Source: Streptomyces sp. NRRL B-24484
GTDB taxonomy: Bacteria > Actinomycetota > Actinomycetes > Streptomycetales > Streptomycetaceae
Length of the DNA stretch: 64,000 nt
Assembly: GCF_000717715.1 (NCBI RefSeq)
Contig: NZ_JOAI01000009.1
Span: forward strand, 1-64,000
Direction: 5' to 3'
Shown here: positions 36,270 to 44,056 of the stretch, one piece after another
Layout: every line of letters begins with the position of its first letter
Position numbering within the stretch: position 1 is the stretch's first letter
The notes under the pieces: model-generated
Databases searched by the model: none
Told to the model about the DNA's origin: nothing
What the model saw: only the letters and a program-made list of their open reading frames with translations
Program-made: the position numbers and the translations under genes

Positions 36270-36310
36270 CGGGAACCCGCGGCGCCGGCGCTCCTCGGAA
36301 CCGCCGGCCG

Positions 36311-36355
36311 GCCGCTCTCGCGTCGGCCGCTCTCGCGTCGGCCGCTCTTGCGTCG
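36311..36355. repeat. Three tandem copies of a 15-bp repeat
   Basis: Units 36311-36325, 36326-36340 and 36341-36355 (GCCGCTCTCGCGTCG; the third has one change, C to T). They lie in the gap between two converging genes. Confidence 0.9.
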
Positions 36356-36372
36356 GCCGGCTGCGGGGGCGG

Positions 36373-36972
36373 TCAGCTGCCCGGGCCGTCGGTGCGGAGC
36401 CGGTCAGCTGCCGGGCGGTCGGTGCCGGTGACCGCGGCGAAGTCGGCCACGAAGCGAGCCAGCAGACGGGCCAGGTTGGCACGGTCCTCCGGGCTCCAGC
36501 CGGCCGTGGTCTCGGCCACCACCCCGCGGCGGAAGGCGTGCGCCCGTTCGAGCAGGGCCCGGCCGTCCGCGGTGAGTCGCAGCAGCGAACGCCGACCGTC
36601 CGTCTGGTCGGCCTCCCGGCGCACCAGCCCGGCGGCCAGCGCCTGGGCGGCCAGCCGACTGGCCCGCGGCTGGTCCACGCCGAGTGCGGAGGCGGCCTCG
36701 GTGACGGCCAGCGCCGAGGCGCCCTCCACCGCGTCCAGCAACTGCACCACGCCGTCCGGCGGGGCGGTCGACGGGCCGTCGACGGCCGGCCCGGTGCGAC
36801 GTGCGGCCAGCCGCGCCAGCGTCCGCCGGGACTGGCTGCGCCGGAGCGCCACCAGGGCGTCGGCGATCCCGGCGACCTCGGTCTCTGCGGTGGCTTCGAT
36901 GCCTGCGATGCCTGCGGTGGCCTCGGTGGTCTGCGGTCCGGTCGCCGCCCCGGGAACGTCCTTGCGGTCCAT
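36373..36972 (-). CDS. MarR family transcriptional regulator
   Basis: A 199-aa winged-helix protein. The DNA-binding part is VVQLLDAVEGASALAVTEAA, then SALGVDQPRASRLAAQALAAG and the wing VRREADQTDGRRSLLRLTADG. The first 40 residues are low-complexity (TTEATAGIAGIEATAETEVAG). It diverges from a second MarR-like gene with 64 bases between the starts. The shared region contains CATGT-N6-ACATG (37003-37018), a candidate operator. Confidence 0.82.
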   Translation of the reverse strand: MDRKDVPGAATGPQTTEATAGIAGIEATAETEVAGIADALVALRRSQSRRTLARLAARRTGPAVDGPSTAPPDGVVQLLDAVEGASALAVTEAASALGVDQPRASRLAAQALAAGLVRREADQTDGRRSLLRLTADGRALLERAHAFRRGVVAETTAGWSPEDRANLARLLARFVADFAAVTGTDRPAADRLRTDGPGS

Positions 36973-37036
36973 CGCCGTCCAGGTCCATAGTGGAGAACAA
37001 TTGCATGTCATTCTACATGGGCATGGGGGAGCTGCC

Positions 37037-37489
37037 GTGAAGACCGACGACCCGACCGGCCGTCCCATCGGCCACTGGCTGAAGCACCTGCACGACCTCC
37101 TGGAGGACGGCTTCGCCGCCGACCTCGCCGACCTCGGCGTGGACCGGCGGCAGTGGCAGGTCCTGCACACCCTGGCCGGCGGCCCGCTCGCGCCGGACGG
37201 ACTCGCGACAGCCCTCGCCCCCTTCCTGCCGGACGCCCGGGCCGGCGTCCACGACCTGCTGCACGGCCCCTCCGGACTGCTGCCGCACGGCTGGGCCGAG
37301 ACCGCGGGCGACGGTACGGTCCGCCTCACCGGCCCCGGCCGCGAGCTCCACGACGCGGTCGAGGCGCGGGTCGCGGAGCTGCGGGCGGCCGTCCTCGACG
37401 GGCTGACCCGCACTCAGTACGCCGAGACCGTCCGCGTGCTGGCCGCCATGGCGGGCAACCTCGAACGCCGGGCCGGGGTGGCGCGATGA
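37037..37489 (+). CDS. Winged-helix (MarR-like) regulator
   Basis: A 150-aa protein from GTG 37037 with GGGGAG upstream. The fold is MarR-like: IGHWLKHLHDLLEDGFAADL, VDRRQWQVLHTLAGGPLAPD, a degenerate wing (WAETAGDGTVRLTGPGREL) and a C-terminal dimerisation helix (TRTQYAETVRVLAAMAGNLE). It diverges from the full MarR gene and overlaps the downstream nucleotidyltransferase by ATGA, so it is translated with it. Confidence 0.75.
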   Translation: MKTDDPTGRPIGHWLKHLHDLLEDGFAADLADLGVDRRQWQVLHTLAGGPLAPDGLATALAPFLPDARAGVHDLLHGPSGLLPHGWAETAGDGTVRLTGPGRELHDAVEARVAELRAAVLDGLTRTQYAETVRVLAAMAGNLERRAGVAR

Positions 37490-38364
37490 CCCGCGATCGC
37501 AGCAGTTCGGACGGCTCCGGGGGCGCCGTCGGGCCCGGCGCTTCCGGCGGCGAGACGGGCTTCGACCGGGGGCTCGCCGAGGACGGGACGATCGCCCGCG
37601 AGGGCTCCCTCGACCGCGTCCAGGCGGCGTTCCGGCCGCTCGTCGACGCCACCCGTACCCGGATCGCCGCCCGCTTCGGGCCCGACCGCCTGCACAGCGC
37701 CTACCTGTACGGCAGCATCCCGCGCGGGACGGCCGCACCGGGGGTCTCCGACCTCGACCTGCTGCTCGCGCTGCACCGCGAGCCCACCGGGGCCGACCGC
37801 GCCTACGCCGAAGCCCTGGGTGCCGGCCTCGACCGGGACTTCCCGGTGGTCGACGGCGCCGGGGTGCTCGTCTTCGGCGCCGACACCCTGCTCAGCCCGC
37901 TGGAGCGGTACGACCTGGGGTTCTTCCTCGCCTGCCTGTGCACCCCGCTCATCGGGGACGACCTGGCCGCGCAGCTGCCCCGCTACCGGCCCGGCCCGCT
38001 GCTGGCCCGCGAGACCAACGGCGACCTGGTGCTCGCCCTGCCCCGCTGGCGGGAGCGCCTCGCCGCGGGTCCGGCGGCCGAGGAGCGCCGCCGGCTCGCC
38101 CGGGGGATCTCCCGACGTCTGGTGCGGACGGGCTTCACCCTGGTCATGCCGGAGTGGAACGGCTGGACGAGCGATCTCGACCGGTCCGCCGAGGTCTTCG
38201 CCACCCGCTACCCGGCCCGTGCCGACCAGATGCGCCTGGCCGCCGCCACCGCGCGCACCCCCGCCGCCGACCCCGCCGTCCTCGCGCTGCTCGTCGCCGA
38301 CCTCGCTCCCTGGCTCGCCGACGAGTACCTCGCCGTCCACGGCCCCAAGGCGCCCCGCCCCTGA
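37486..38364 (+). CDS. Nucleotidyltransferase-fold protein
   Basis: A 292-aa protein with the pol-beta-type signature YLYGSIPRGTAAPGVSDLDL, containing GS and DxD. This is the arrangement of aminoglycoside and MNT-type nucleotidyltransferases, which transfer a nucleotide to a hydroxyl or protein. The C-terminal helical half (RLARGISRRLVRTGFTLVM) resembles the substrate domain of such enzymes. Its ATG overlaps the stop of the winged-helix gene. A HEPN partner is absent, so this is not a classical MNT/HEPN toxin pair. Confidence 0.8.
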   Translation: MTRDRSSSDGSGGAVGPGASGGETGFDRGLAEDGTIAREGSLDRVQAAFRPLVDATRTRIAARFGPDRLHSAYLYGSIPRGTAAPGVSDLDLLLALHREPTGADRAYAEALGAGLDRDFPVVDGAGVLVFGADTLLSPLERYDLGFFLACLCTPLIGDDLAAQLPRYRPGPLLARETNGDLVLALPRWRERLAAGPAAEERRRLARGISRRLVRTGFTLVMPEWNGWTSDLDRSAEVFATRYPARADQMRLAAATARTPAADPAVLALLVADLAPWLADEYLAVHGPKAPRP

Positions 38365-38457
38365 TCCGCGCCGCCTCGATCCGGCCCCTGCCCCGGCCCC
38401 GATTGCGCCCCGCCCCGCCCCGGCCGCCGGGCGGCATGGTTGCTGCAGTTAGCAGCG

Positions 38458-38475
38458 TGCTTGCAATTGCAAGCA
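38458..38475. promoter_or_regulatory. 18-bp perfect palindrome before the XRE regulator
   Basis: TGCTTGCAATTGCAAGCA is self-complementary over all 18 bases and ends 21 bases before ATG 38497. It is the natural autoregulatory operator for the XRE repressor encoded next to it. Half-like pieces (GTTGCTGCAGTTAGCAG, CATGCTTGGGTGCATG) flank it on either side. Confidence 0.75.
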
Positions 38476-38496
38476 GCGCTGTGCATGCTTGGGTGC

Positions 38497-38883
38497 ATGG
38501 CCTCACTGAACGTCGGCTCGCTCGGCGAGTACATCCGCGAGCAGCGGCGGAACGCACAGTTCTCGCTGCGGCAGCTGGCCGATGCGGCCGGGGTGTCCAA
38601 CCCCTACCTCAGCCAGATCGAGCGCGGGCTGCGCAAGCCGAGCGCGGAGATCCTGCAGCAGATCGCCAAGGCGCTGCGGATCTCGGCCGAGACGCTGTAC
38701 GTGCAGGCCGGAATCCTGGAGGAGCGGCGCGAGGAAGGGCTCGAACTCCGCGTCGCGATCCTCGCCGATCCACTGATCAACGAGCGGCAGAAGCAGGCCC
38801 TGCTCGCCGTCTACGACGCCTTTCTCAAGGAGAACCGCGAGAGCGGGCCCGCGCCCGACGCGCCTCCTGCCGCAGAGAACTGA
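38497..38883 (+). CDS. XRE-family HTH regulator
   Basis: A 128-aa protein with a Cro/CI-type helix-turn-helix (LGEYIREQRRNAQFSLRQLA, VSNPYLSQIERGLRKPSAE, QIAKALRISAETLY) and a short C-terminal helical part (LADPLINERQKQALLAVYD). The order XRE regulator, HbhA-like protein, DUF2516 protein matches the mycobacterial hbhA neighbourhood (Rv0474-Rv0476), so it probably controls the next gene and itself through the 18-bp palindrome. Confidence 0.9.
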   Translation: MASLNVGSLGEYIREQRRNAQFSLRQLADAAGVSNPYLSQIERGLRKPSAEILQQIAKALRISAETLYVQAGILEERREEGLELRVAILADPLINERQKQALLAVYDAFLKENRESGPAPDAPPAAEN

Positions 38884-38891
38884 CCCGCCGT

Positions 38892-38909
38892 CGGGGCGAA
38901 GGCGCCCCG
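38892..38909 (+). terminator. Short hairpin between the XRE gene and the HbhA-like gene
   Basis: CGGGGCG and CGCCCCG pair with an AAGG loop 8 bases after the XRE stop. It may lower read-through into the HbhA-like gene. Confidence 0.5.
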
Positions 38910-38963
38910 CCCGCGGCAACCGAAGACCACCGCACGCCCCAGCAACGCCCGGGAGGACCGGCC

Positions 38964-39527
38964 ATGCCGATCACCGACGACATCAAGAAGACCCTCAGCG
39001 ACCCGACCCCGCTCTACGCCCTCGCCGGCGCAGGCGACCTCGCGTACGAGAAGCTCCGCGAAGTTCCCGGCAAGGTCGAGGCGCTCGCCGCCGACCGCAA
39101 GGCCGCCCAGGAGAAGGCCGCCGCCCGGCTGCAGGAGGCGCAGAGCGCGCTGGTCGAGGCCCAGGGCAAGGTCACCGAGGCCGTCACCGCGCTGCCGGCC
39201 GAGCTCAAGGACCTGAAGGAGCTCCAGGAGAAGGCCCAGACCTTCGCCCTGCAGCAGGTCGGCCGGGCCGTCGAGCTGGCGGTCAAGGCCAAGGAGGCCT
39301 ACGACGAGCTCGCCGAGCGCGGCAAGGCCGTCGTCGAGAAGAACCTCGGCTCGGCCGACACCGTCGAGCCCGCGGGCGAGGTGGTCGCCGAGGCCGAGGT
39401 GACCGAGGTCGCCCTCGACGCCGAGCCGGCCCAGGACACGCCCGCCGAAGAGACCGCGCAGGACGCCGCCGCGTCGGCGCCCACCGCGAAGAAGGCCGCC
39501 CGGGCCCGCAAGTCGTCCGGCAAGTAA
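38964..39527 (+). CDS. HbhA-like (heparin-binding hemagglutinin-type) helical protein
   Basis: A 187-aa protein. Residues 1-35 have the HbhA start pattern (DPTPLYALAGAGDLAYEKL). A long coiled-coil of Ala/Glu/Lys/Gln follows (AARLQEAQSALVEAQGKV, LQEKAQTFALQQVGRAVEL), then an acidic stretch and a Lys/Arg-rich tail (TAKKAARARKSSGK). In mycobacteria HbhA is a surface adhesin and lipid-associated protein. In a soil streptomycete the tail may bind polyanions or the inner membrane; adhesion is not implied. GGGAGG precedes ATG 38964. Confidence 0.85.
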   Translation: MPITDDIKKTLSDPTPLYALAGAGDLAYEKLREVPGKVEALAADRKAAQEKAAARLQEAQSALVEAQGKVTEAVTALPAELKDLKELQEKAQTFALQQVGRAVELAVKAKEAYDELAERGKAVVEKNLGSADTVEPAGEVVAEAEVTEVALDAEPAQDTPAEETAQDAAASAPTAKKAARARKSSGK

Positions 39528-39650
39528 GGGCCCGGCCTGCAGGTCCGCCGTTCCGGGCACGCCCGGGCGGGTCGGATCGTTGTCCCCGACGCGGGCCGTC
39601 CGCCGTGCCACCATGGGCGGAGGAGCCGAGGCCGCAGTGAGGAGTCCGCA

Positions 39651-39992
39651 GTGTTCCACATCCTGCTCTTCGACGTGCTCAACCCGTTGTGGTGGTTGTC
39701 CGTCGCGATCATCGGCTTCAAGCTGTTCGCCTTCGTGGACGCGGCGTTCCGCCGCGAGGACGCCTACCGCGCCGCGGACAAGAAGACCAAGGGCTTCTGG
39801 CTGATCGTCCTGGGGCTGGCGCTCGGACTCGACCTGCTCCTCGGCGCCAATGTCCTCGGCAACTTCCTGACCCTGATCGGCCTGGTCGCGGCCATCGTCT
39901 ACGTCGTGGACGTGCGGCCCGCGATCAAGCAGATCACCGACGGCCGGGGCGGTGGCGGCCGCCGCAACATCGGCCCCTACGGGCCCTGGTGA
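39651..39992 (+). CDS. DUF2516 family membrane protein
   Basis: A 113-aa protein from GTG 39651 with GAGGAG upstream. Two or three helices are visible (LLFDVLNPLWWLSVAIIGF, FWLIVLGLALGLDLLLG, FLTLIGLVAAIVYVVDVRP) and the tail is Gly/Arg-rich. DUF2516 follows hbhA in mycobacteria as well, so membrane tethering of the HbhA-like protein is a plausible role. The function is not established. Confidence 0.88.
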   Translation: MFHILLFDVLNPLWWLSVAIIGFKLFAFVDAAFRREDAYRAADKKTKGFWLIVLGLALGLDLLLGANVLGNFLTLIGLVAAIVYVVDVRPAIKQITDGRGGGGRRNIGPYGPW

Positions 39993-40036
39993 GTCCCTGG
40001 TGAGTGGGGCCGTCCGACGACGGCCCGTCCCACAGC

Positions 40037-40080
40037 ACGCCGAGAGGGCGGCACCCCGCGGGGTGCCGCCCTCTCGGCGT
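40037..40080. terminator. 44-bp perfect palindrome, bidirectional terminator
   Basis: Arms 40037-40057 and 40060-40080 pair at all 21 positions around GC. It separates the converging DUF2516 and phosphatase genes, and is one of the longest perfect stems in the window. Confidence 0.88.
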
Positions 40081-40088
40081 CCGGTGGC

Positions 40089-41720
40089 TCAGCCCATCAG
40101 GGCGGGCACCGGATTGCGCTCCAGCAGCAGGACGGCGACGTCGTCCGTCAGGGAGCCGCCGTTCAGCTCCTCGACCTCGGCGAGCGCGCTGTCGACCAGC
40201 CGCCCCCGGGTCAGCCCGGTCGCGTGGTGGTCGGCGATCAGCTCGATCAGACCGTCCTGGCCGAGCCGGCGCGACCCCGCCCCGACCCGCCCCTCGACCA
40301 GGCCGTCGGTGTAGAGCAGCAGACTCCAGCCGGGCTGCAGGTCCAGCTCCACCGCCGGCCAGGCGGCCAGCCCGTCGTCGCAGGGCAGCAGACCGAGCGC
40401 CGGACCTGCCTGGTCGGCCGGCAGCAGCCGCGGCGGCCCGTCGGGGCCGAGCAGCAGCGGCGCCGGATGGCCCGCCAGGAACAGCCGCGCCGTCTCGACC
40501 GGCAGGGCGTCGGAGCTGTCGGCCGGGAGCGCGCCGCCCGGGGCCGTGCCGTCCGGGTCCCTGCCGTCCGCCGGGGCGGCGCCGGAGGCATCCGCGCCGG
40601 GGACGAGCACCAGCATGCACAGCGTGGCGAAGATCTCGTCGCTGCGCCGCTCGTGCTCCAGCACGTGCTGCAGGGTGGTGAGCAGTTCCTGCCCGGTGAG
40701 CCCGGCGAAGACCAAGGTCCGCCACGCTATCCGCAGGGCCACCCCGAGCGCGGCCTCGTCCGGCCCGTGCCCGCAGACGTCGCCGATGACCACGTGCACC
40801 GTGCCGTCGTCGGTGCGGACGGCGTCGTAGAAGTCGCCGCCGAGCAGGGCCCGGCGGCGGCCGGGCCGGTAGCGGCGGGTGAAGGCCAGGCCGGCCCCGT
40901 CGAGCAGCGGGGTCGGCAGCAGGTGCCGCTGCAGGCGGGCGTTCTCCTGGCCGCGGAGCTCGGCCTCGACGAGCCGGCGCTGCGACTCGTCCGCCCGCTT
41001 GCGCTCGACCGCGTACCGCAGGGCGCGGGCCAGCAGCGGCCCGTCCGTCTCGCGCTTGACCAGGAAGTCCTGGGCGCCGGCGGCCACGGCCGCGGCACCG
41101 AGCTCCGCGCCGGCCGCATCGGTGAGGACGACCAGTGCGACGTGCGGGGCGCGGCGGCGCAGCTCGCGCAGCCCGTCCAGCCCGTCGGACGGGAAGTGCT
41201 CACCGATGGCGTGACCGCCGTGCACTGGGGCGGCGAGGTCGAGCAGGACGCAGTTGAAGTCGACCGGGCGGGGACGGCTGCGCCGGACGGCCATCGGGAG
41301 GGGGGCCAGCAGTGCGGCGGCCTCGTCGATGCCCTCCGCGCGGTGCAGATCGACCCGGGCGCCGCTCTCGGCGACCAGCGACTCGATCAGGCTGAGGTCC
41401 TCGGTGTCGCCGTCTGCGATGACCAGCAGCCGGTACGGCGCCTCGTCCGACGGCTCGCCCCGCTCGGGCGAGGTCGTCCGCGGATGCGGTATCGGTGCGG
41501 GCTCACGGGCCCCGTCGGGGCGTGCCGTTCTGCCGGGGGCGGCCGTCTCCGCGGCGGCCTTGGCGCGCTGGGGCACCGGTCGGCCGGCGCCGGTGAGCCC
41601 GGCCGCGGAGGTGGTGGGCGTGCTCGTTCCGGTGCCCGCGCGGCGCGCGGTGTCGCCGGCATCGGCGGCGCCGATCCTGGCAGCGGCAGCGGATACCCGC
41701 CCGTCTCCCGTTGCGGGCAT
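40089..41720 (-). CDS. Response-regulator receiver / SpoIIE-type PP2C phosphatase
   Basis: A 543-aa protein. A disordered Ala-rich N-terminus is followed by a receiver domain (LLVIADGDTEDLSLIESLV, phospho-acceptor Asp in NCVLLDLAAP, VVLTDAAG, FLVKRETD). A linker helix leads to a PP2C/SpoIIE phosphatase (GLAFTRRYRPGRR, LGGDFYDAVR, VVIGDVCGHGPDEAALG, LLLYTDGLVEGR, GSLTDDVAVLLLER). Such proteins dephosphorylate anti-anti-sigma factors in response to a histidine kinase. The start ATG 41720 has GGAAGG nine bases upstream. No partner kinase or anti-sigma gene is adjacent. Confidence 0.9.
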   Translation of the reverse strand: MPATGDGRVSAAAARIGAADAGDTARRAGTGTSTPTTSAAGLTGAGRPVPQRAKAAAETAAPGRTARPDGAREPAPIPHPRTTSPERGEPSDEAPYRLLVIADGDTEDLSLIESLVAESGARVDLHRAEGIDEAAALLAPLPMAVRRSRPRPVDFNCVLLDLAAPVHGGHAIGEHFPSDGLDGLRELRRRAPHVALVVLTDAAGAELGAAAVAAGAQDFLVKRETDGPLLARALRYAVERKRADESQRRLVEAELRGQENARLQRHLLPTPLLDGAGLAFTRRYRPGRRRALLGGDFYDAVRTDDGTVHVVIGDVCGHGPDEAALGVALRIAWRTLVFAGLTGQELLTTLQHVLEHERRSDEIFATLCMLVLVPGADASGAAPADGRDPDGTAPGGALPADSSDALPVETARLFLAGHPAPLLLGPDGPPRLLPADQAGPALGLLPCDDGLAAWPAVELDLQPGWSLLLYTDGLVEGRVGAGSRRLGQDGLIELIADHHATGLTRGRLVDSALAEVEELNGGSLTDDVAVLLLERNPVPALMG

Positions 41721-41938
41721 TGGTCGATCCTTCCTTTCCCCGACTGCCCAACGGCTGACGTCCGTGCGCAGTGCCCGCCTGGCACCGCGGGTCGGGGAGC
41801 TTCTCGCGACCATAACGTGATCTCCGGGGATTTCTCTGACTGGCGGCCGCTGCTGTGGTTATTGCCACGCTCTCGGCGGCGTTCGCGATTACCGTGAGGG
41901 CCCTGCGGAAGAGGGGGGCTGACAGGAGGTCGGTGGCG

Positions 41939-42487
41939 GTGGCGCAGATCACGCTTGTGCAGGGTGACATCACGGATCAGCAGGTGGACGTGGTGGTGAA
42001 CGCCGCGAACTCGTCGCTGCTCGGCGGCGGCGGGGTGGACGGCGCCATCCACCGCAGGGGCGGTCCGGACATCCTGGCGGACTGCCGTCGGCTGCGGGCC
42101 TCGCACTACGGCAAGGGGCTGCCGACCGGCCGGGCCGTCGCGACGACGGCCGGGCGGCTGCCGGCCCGGTGGGTGGTGCACACCGTGGGGCCGGTGTTCC
42201 TGGCGGAGGATCAGGCGGAGCGGGCTGGGCTGTTGGCCTCCTGCTATCGGGAGTCGCTCAGGGTGGCGGTGGAACTGGGGGCGCGCTCGGTGGCGTTCCC
42301 GGCGATCTCGGCCGGGATCTACGGGTGGCCGCTGGACGACGCGGCGCGGATCGCCCTCACGACGGTCGCGGACGAGTTGGCCGGGGGCCGGGGCGGCGAG
42401 GTGGCCGAGGTGCGGTTCGTGCTGTTCGGGGCCGAGGTGTACGGAGTCTTCGAGCAGGTGTGGCGCGCGGTGGAGTCGGAGGACTGA
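41939..42487 (+). CDS. Macrodomain protein, YmdB-type O-acetyl-ADP-ribose deacetylase
   Basis: A 182-aa macrodomain with the MacroD/YmdB signatures: [46 protein letters not shown], and [20 protein letters not shown]. It would hydrolyse O-acetyl-ADP-ribose or remove ADP-ribose from acidic residues. GTG 41939 has AGGAGG nine bases upstream; the in-frame GTG 41933 is too close to it. This is the second macrodomain gene in the window and belongs to a different branch from the one at 26494. Confidence 0.92.
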   Translation: MAQITLVQGDITDQQVDVVVNAANSSLLGGGGVDGAIHRRGGPDILADCRRLRASHYGKGLPTGRAVATTAGRLPARWVVHTVGPVFLAEDQAERAGLLASCYRESLRVAVELGARSVAFPAISAGIYGWPLDDAARIALTTVADELAGGRGGEVAEVRFVLFGAEVYGVFEQVWRAVESED

Positions 42488-42872
42488 GGAGCCGGCCCGT
42501 CCGCAGCGGTGCCGGTGCCGTGTTCGGCCGGGGGTTCGTGGTGTGTCTGGTGTGCGCGCCTGATGCGCGGTGCGCGCTGTCTGTGGTGTGTGGCGTGCGG
42601 TGACTGCTGTGCGGCCCGTGTCGCGTCCTGAGGTGCGCGCTGTGTCGTGGGGTTCGTGGTGTGGTGTGGGTGCGGCGCGTGACGCAGTGGAACTGACGGA
42701 GCCTCACGCGAAGGTCGGCAGTTCGTGCGATCGATTCCATGGTGGCGTGACGAGCCGTCAACACGCCAGAGGAATTCGATAACTCGTTCGAGTGAATCCG
42801 CCGCTCCGCACGGCCGAGCCGTTCCGCGGAAGCCCGGCGGAGGCGCGTTGCGGGCCCGCACGGACCTCGCCG
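42488..42872. other. Noncoding stretch with strong G/T strand skew and short repeats
   Basis: No credible gene on either strand. From about 42520 to 42690 the plus strand is rich in G and T. It contains two pairs of exact direct repeats: a 15-mer (42531-42545 and 42649-42663) and a 12-mer (42569-42580 and 42632-42643). From about 42690 to 42800 the sequence is comparatively AT-rich, with ACTCGTTCGAGT (42782-42793) as an inverted repeat. Confidence 0.6.
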
Positions 42873-43691
42873 CTACGGGGCCAGGGCGGACCAGGCCACG
42901 GTGACCTCCCCGTGCCGCCACCTGCGGGTGTCCACCAGCGGCCAGTCCTGCGCCAGGGCCGTGCAGGCGGCCGTCCAGCGCTGCCGGGCGCCGAAGGCGG
43001 CGTACGGCGCGGCGGCGGCCCAGGCCCGGTCGAACCCGGTCAGGAACGCGTGCACCGGCCGCCCCGGCACGTTGTGGTGGATCAGCGCCTTCGGCAGCCG
43101 TTCGGCCAGGTCGGAGGGGGCCCGCAGGTCGGCCAGCCGGGCCGCGAAGGTGACCGTGCGGGGGCCCTCCGGCCCGAGCGCCACCCACACGTGGCGGCGG
43201 CCGATCTCGTCGCAGGTGCCCTCGACCAGCAGGCCGTCCGGGGCCAGTCGGCCGCAGAGCCGTTCCCAGACCGCGGTGACCGACTCCTCCTCGTACTGCC
43301 GCAGCACGTTGGCGGCCCGGACGAGGTGCGCGGAGGCGCCGTCCAGTGGCACCTCGAAGCCGCCGCGGCGGAAGGTCAGCAGCGGCGGGTCCGCGTACGG
43401 CAGTGCGGCCGCCACCCGGGCCGGTTCGATCTCGATGCCGACCACCCGGACGTCCGGCCGGGCGGCGCGCAGCCGGGTGGCCAGTTCGACGGCCGTCCAC
43501 GGGGCCGCCCCGTATCCGAGGTCCACCGCGATCGGCGGGTGCTGGGCCGCGCGCAGCGTCCGGGCCATGGTGTGGACGATCCAGCGGTCCATCCTGCGCA
43601 GCCGGTTGGTGTTGGTGGTGCCCCGGGTCACCGTCCCGACCGGGCGGGACGAACGCGGCCCGCGGGCGGGGGAGGGGTCGAAGGCGGCCAT
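42873..43691 (-). CDS. Class I SAM-dependent methyltransferase-like protein
   Basis: A 272-aa Rossmann-fold protein. IAVDLGYGAAPWTAVELA is motif I, VRVVGIEIEPARV the acidic loop, and DGASAHLVRAANVLRQYEEE precedes LAPDGLLVEGTCDEIGRR. The substrate is unknown. The start ATG 43691 is supported by TACGCT exactly seven bases upstream. It diverges from mshA across a 365-bp region that carries a SigR-type promoter. Confidence 0.82.
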   Translation of the reverse strand: MAAFDPSPARGPRSSRPVGTVTRGTTNTNRLRRMDRWIVHTMARTLRAAQHPPIAVDLGYGAAPWTAVELATRLRAARPDVRVVGIEIEPARVAAALPYADPPLLTFRRGGFEVPLDGASAHLVRAANVLRQYEEESVTAVWERLCGRLAPDGLLVEGTCDEIGRRHVWVALGPEGPRTVTFAARLADLRAPSDLAERLPKALIHHNVPGRPVHAFLTGFDRAWAAAAPYAAFGARQRWTAACTALAQDWPLVDTRRWRHGEVTVAWSALAP

Positions 43692-43870
43692 GCCCCGCAG
43701 CGTACGCGGCGGACGGGTGCCCGACGGCCGCTGCGGCACCGGCCCCGGGCGGTGGGGGAGCGGGCGCCCGGCGGCCGCCGCCGTACGGCGCCCGGACGTG
43801 CGCCCCGGAGGTCCGGCACGGAGGTGCGGCACCGGCCCCGCGGGCCCGCCGCCGGTCTCACCGGTGACCC

Positions 43871-43899
43871 GGGAATACCCGCCGCACGTCCCCTGGTTG
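43871..43899 (+). promoter_or_regulatory. SigR-type promoter for mshA
   Basis: GGGAAT (43871-43876), 19 bases, then GTTG (43896-43899). This fits the GGAAT-N18/19-GTT promoter of the thiol-stress sigma factor SigR. In S. coelicolor mshA is reported to be a SigR target, so the site is expected on functional grounds. A perfect 11-bp hairpin (43917-43927 with 43933-43943) lies in the predicted leader. Confidence 0.7.
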
Positions 43900-44056
43900 G
43901 CACACTGGACGTCTGTCCGCCCGGAACGTTCGGTTCCGGGCGGCCGTGCGTCGGACGCGGACCGCCGCGGCCGGGCGACCGCCCGCCGGGGCCCGTAACC
44001 CTGCCCGCACGACCGGATGCACCATCGACCGGGGAGCACGAGGAGGCTTCAGCCAG

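Noticed and set aside
37486..38364. MNT/HEPN-type toxin-antitoxin system
   Set aside because: The nucleotidyltransferase has no HEPN partner; its coupled neighbour is a MarR-like protein.
38811..39659. Minus-strand frame opposite the HbhA-like gene
   Set aside because: Leu/Gly-rich mirror of a Lys/Glu/Ala coiled-coil gene; no start signal or homology.
42319..43500. Open frames spanning the GT-rich region
   Set aside because: The translations are His/Thr/Arg-rich low complexity with no start signals; the region is treated as noncoding.
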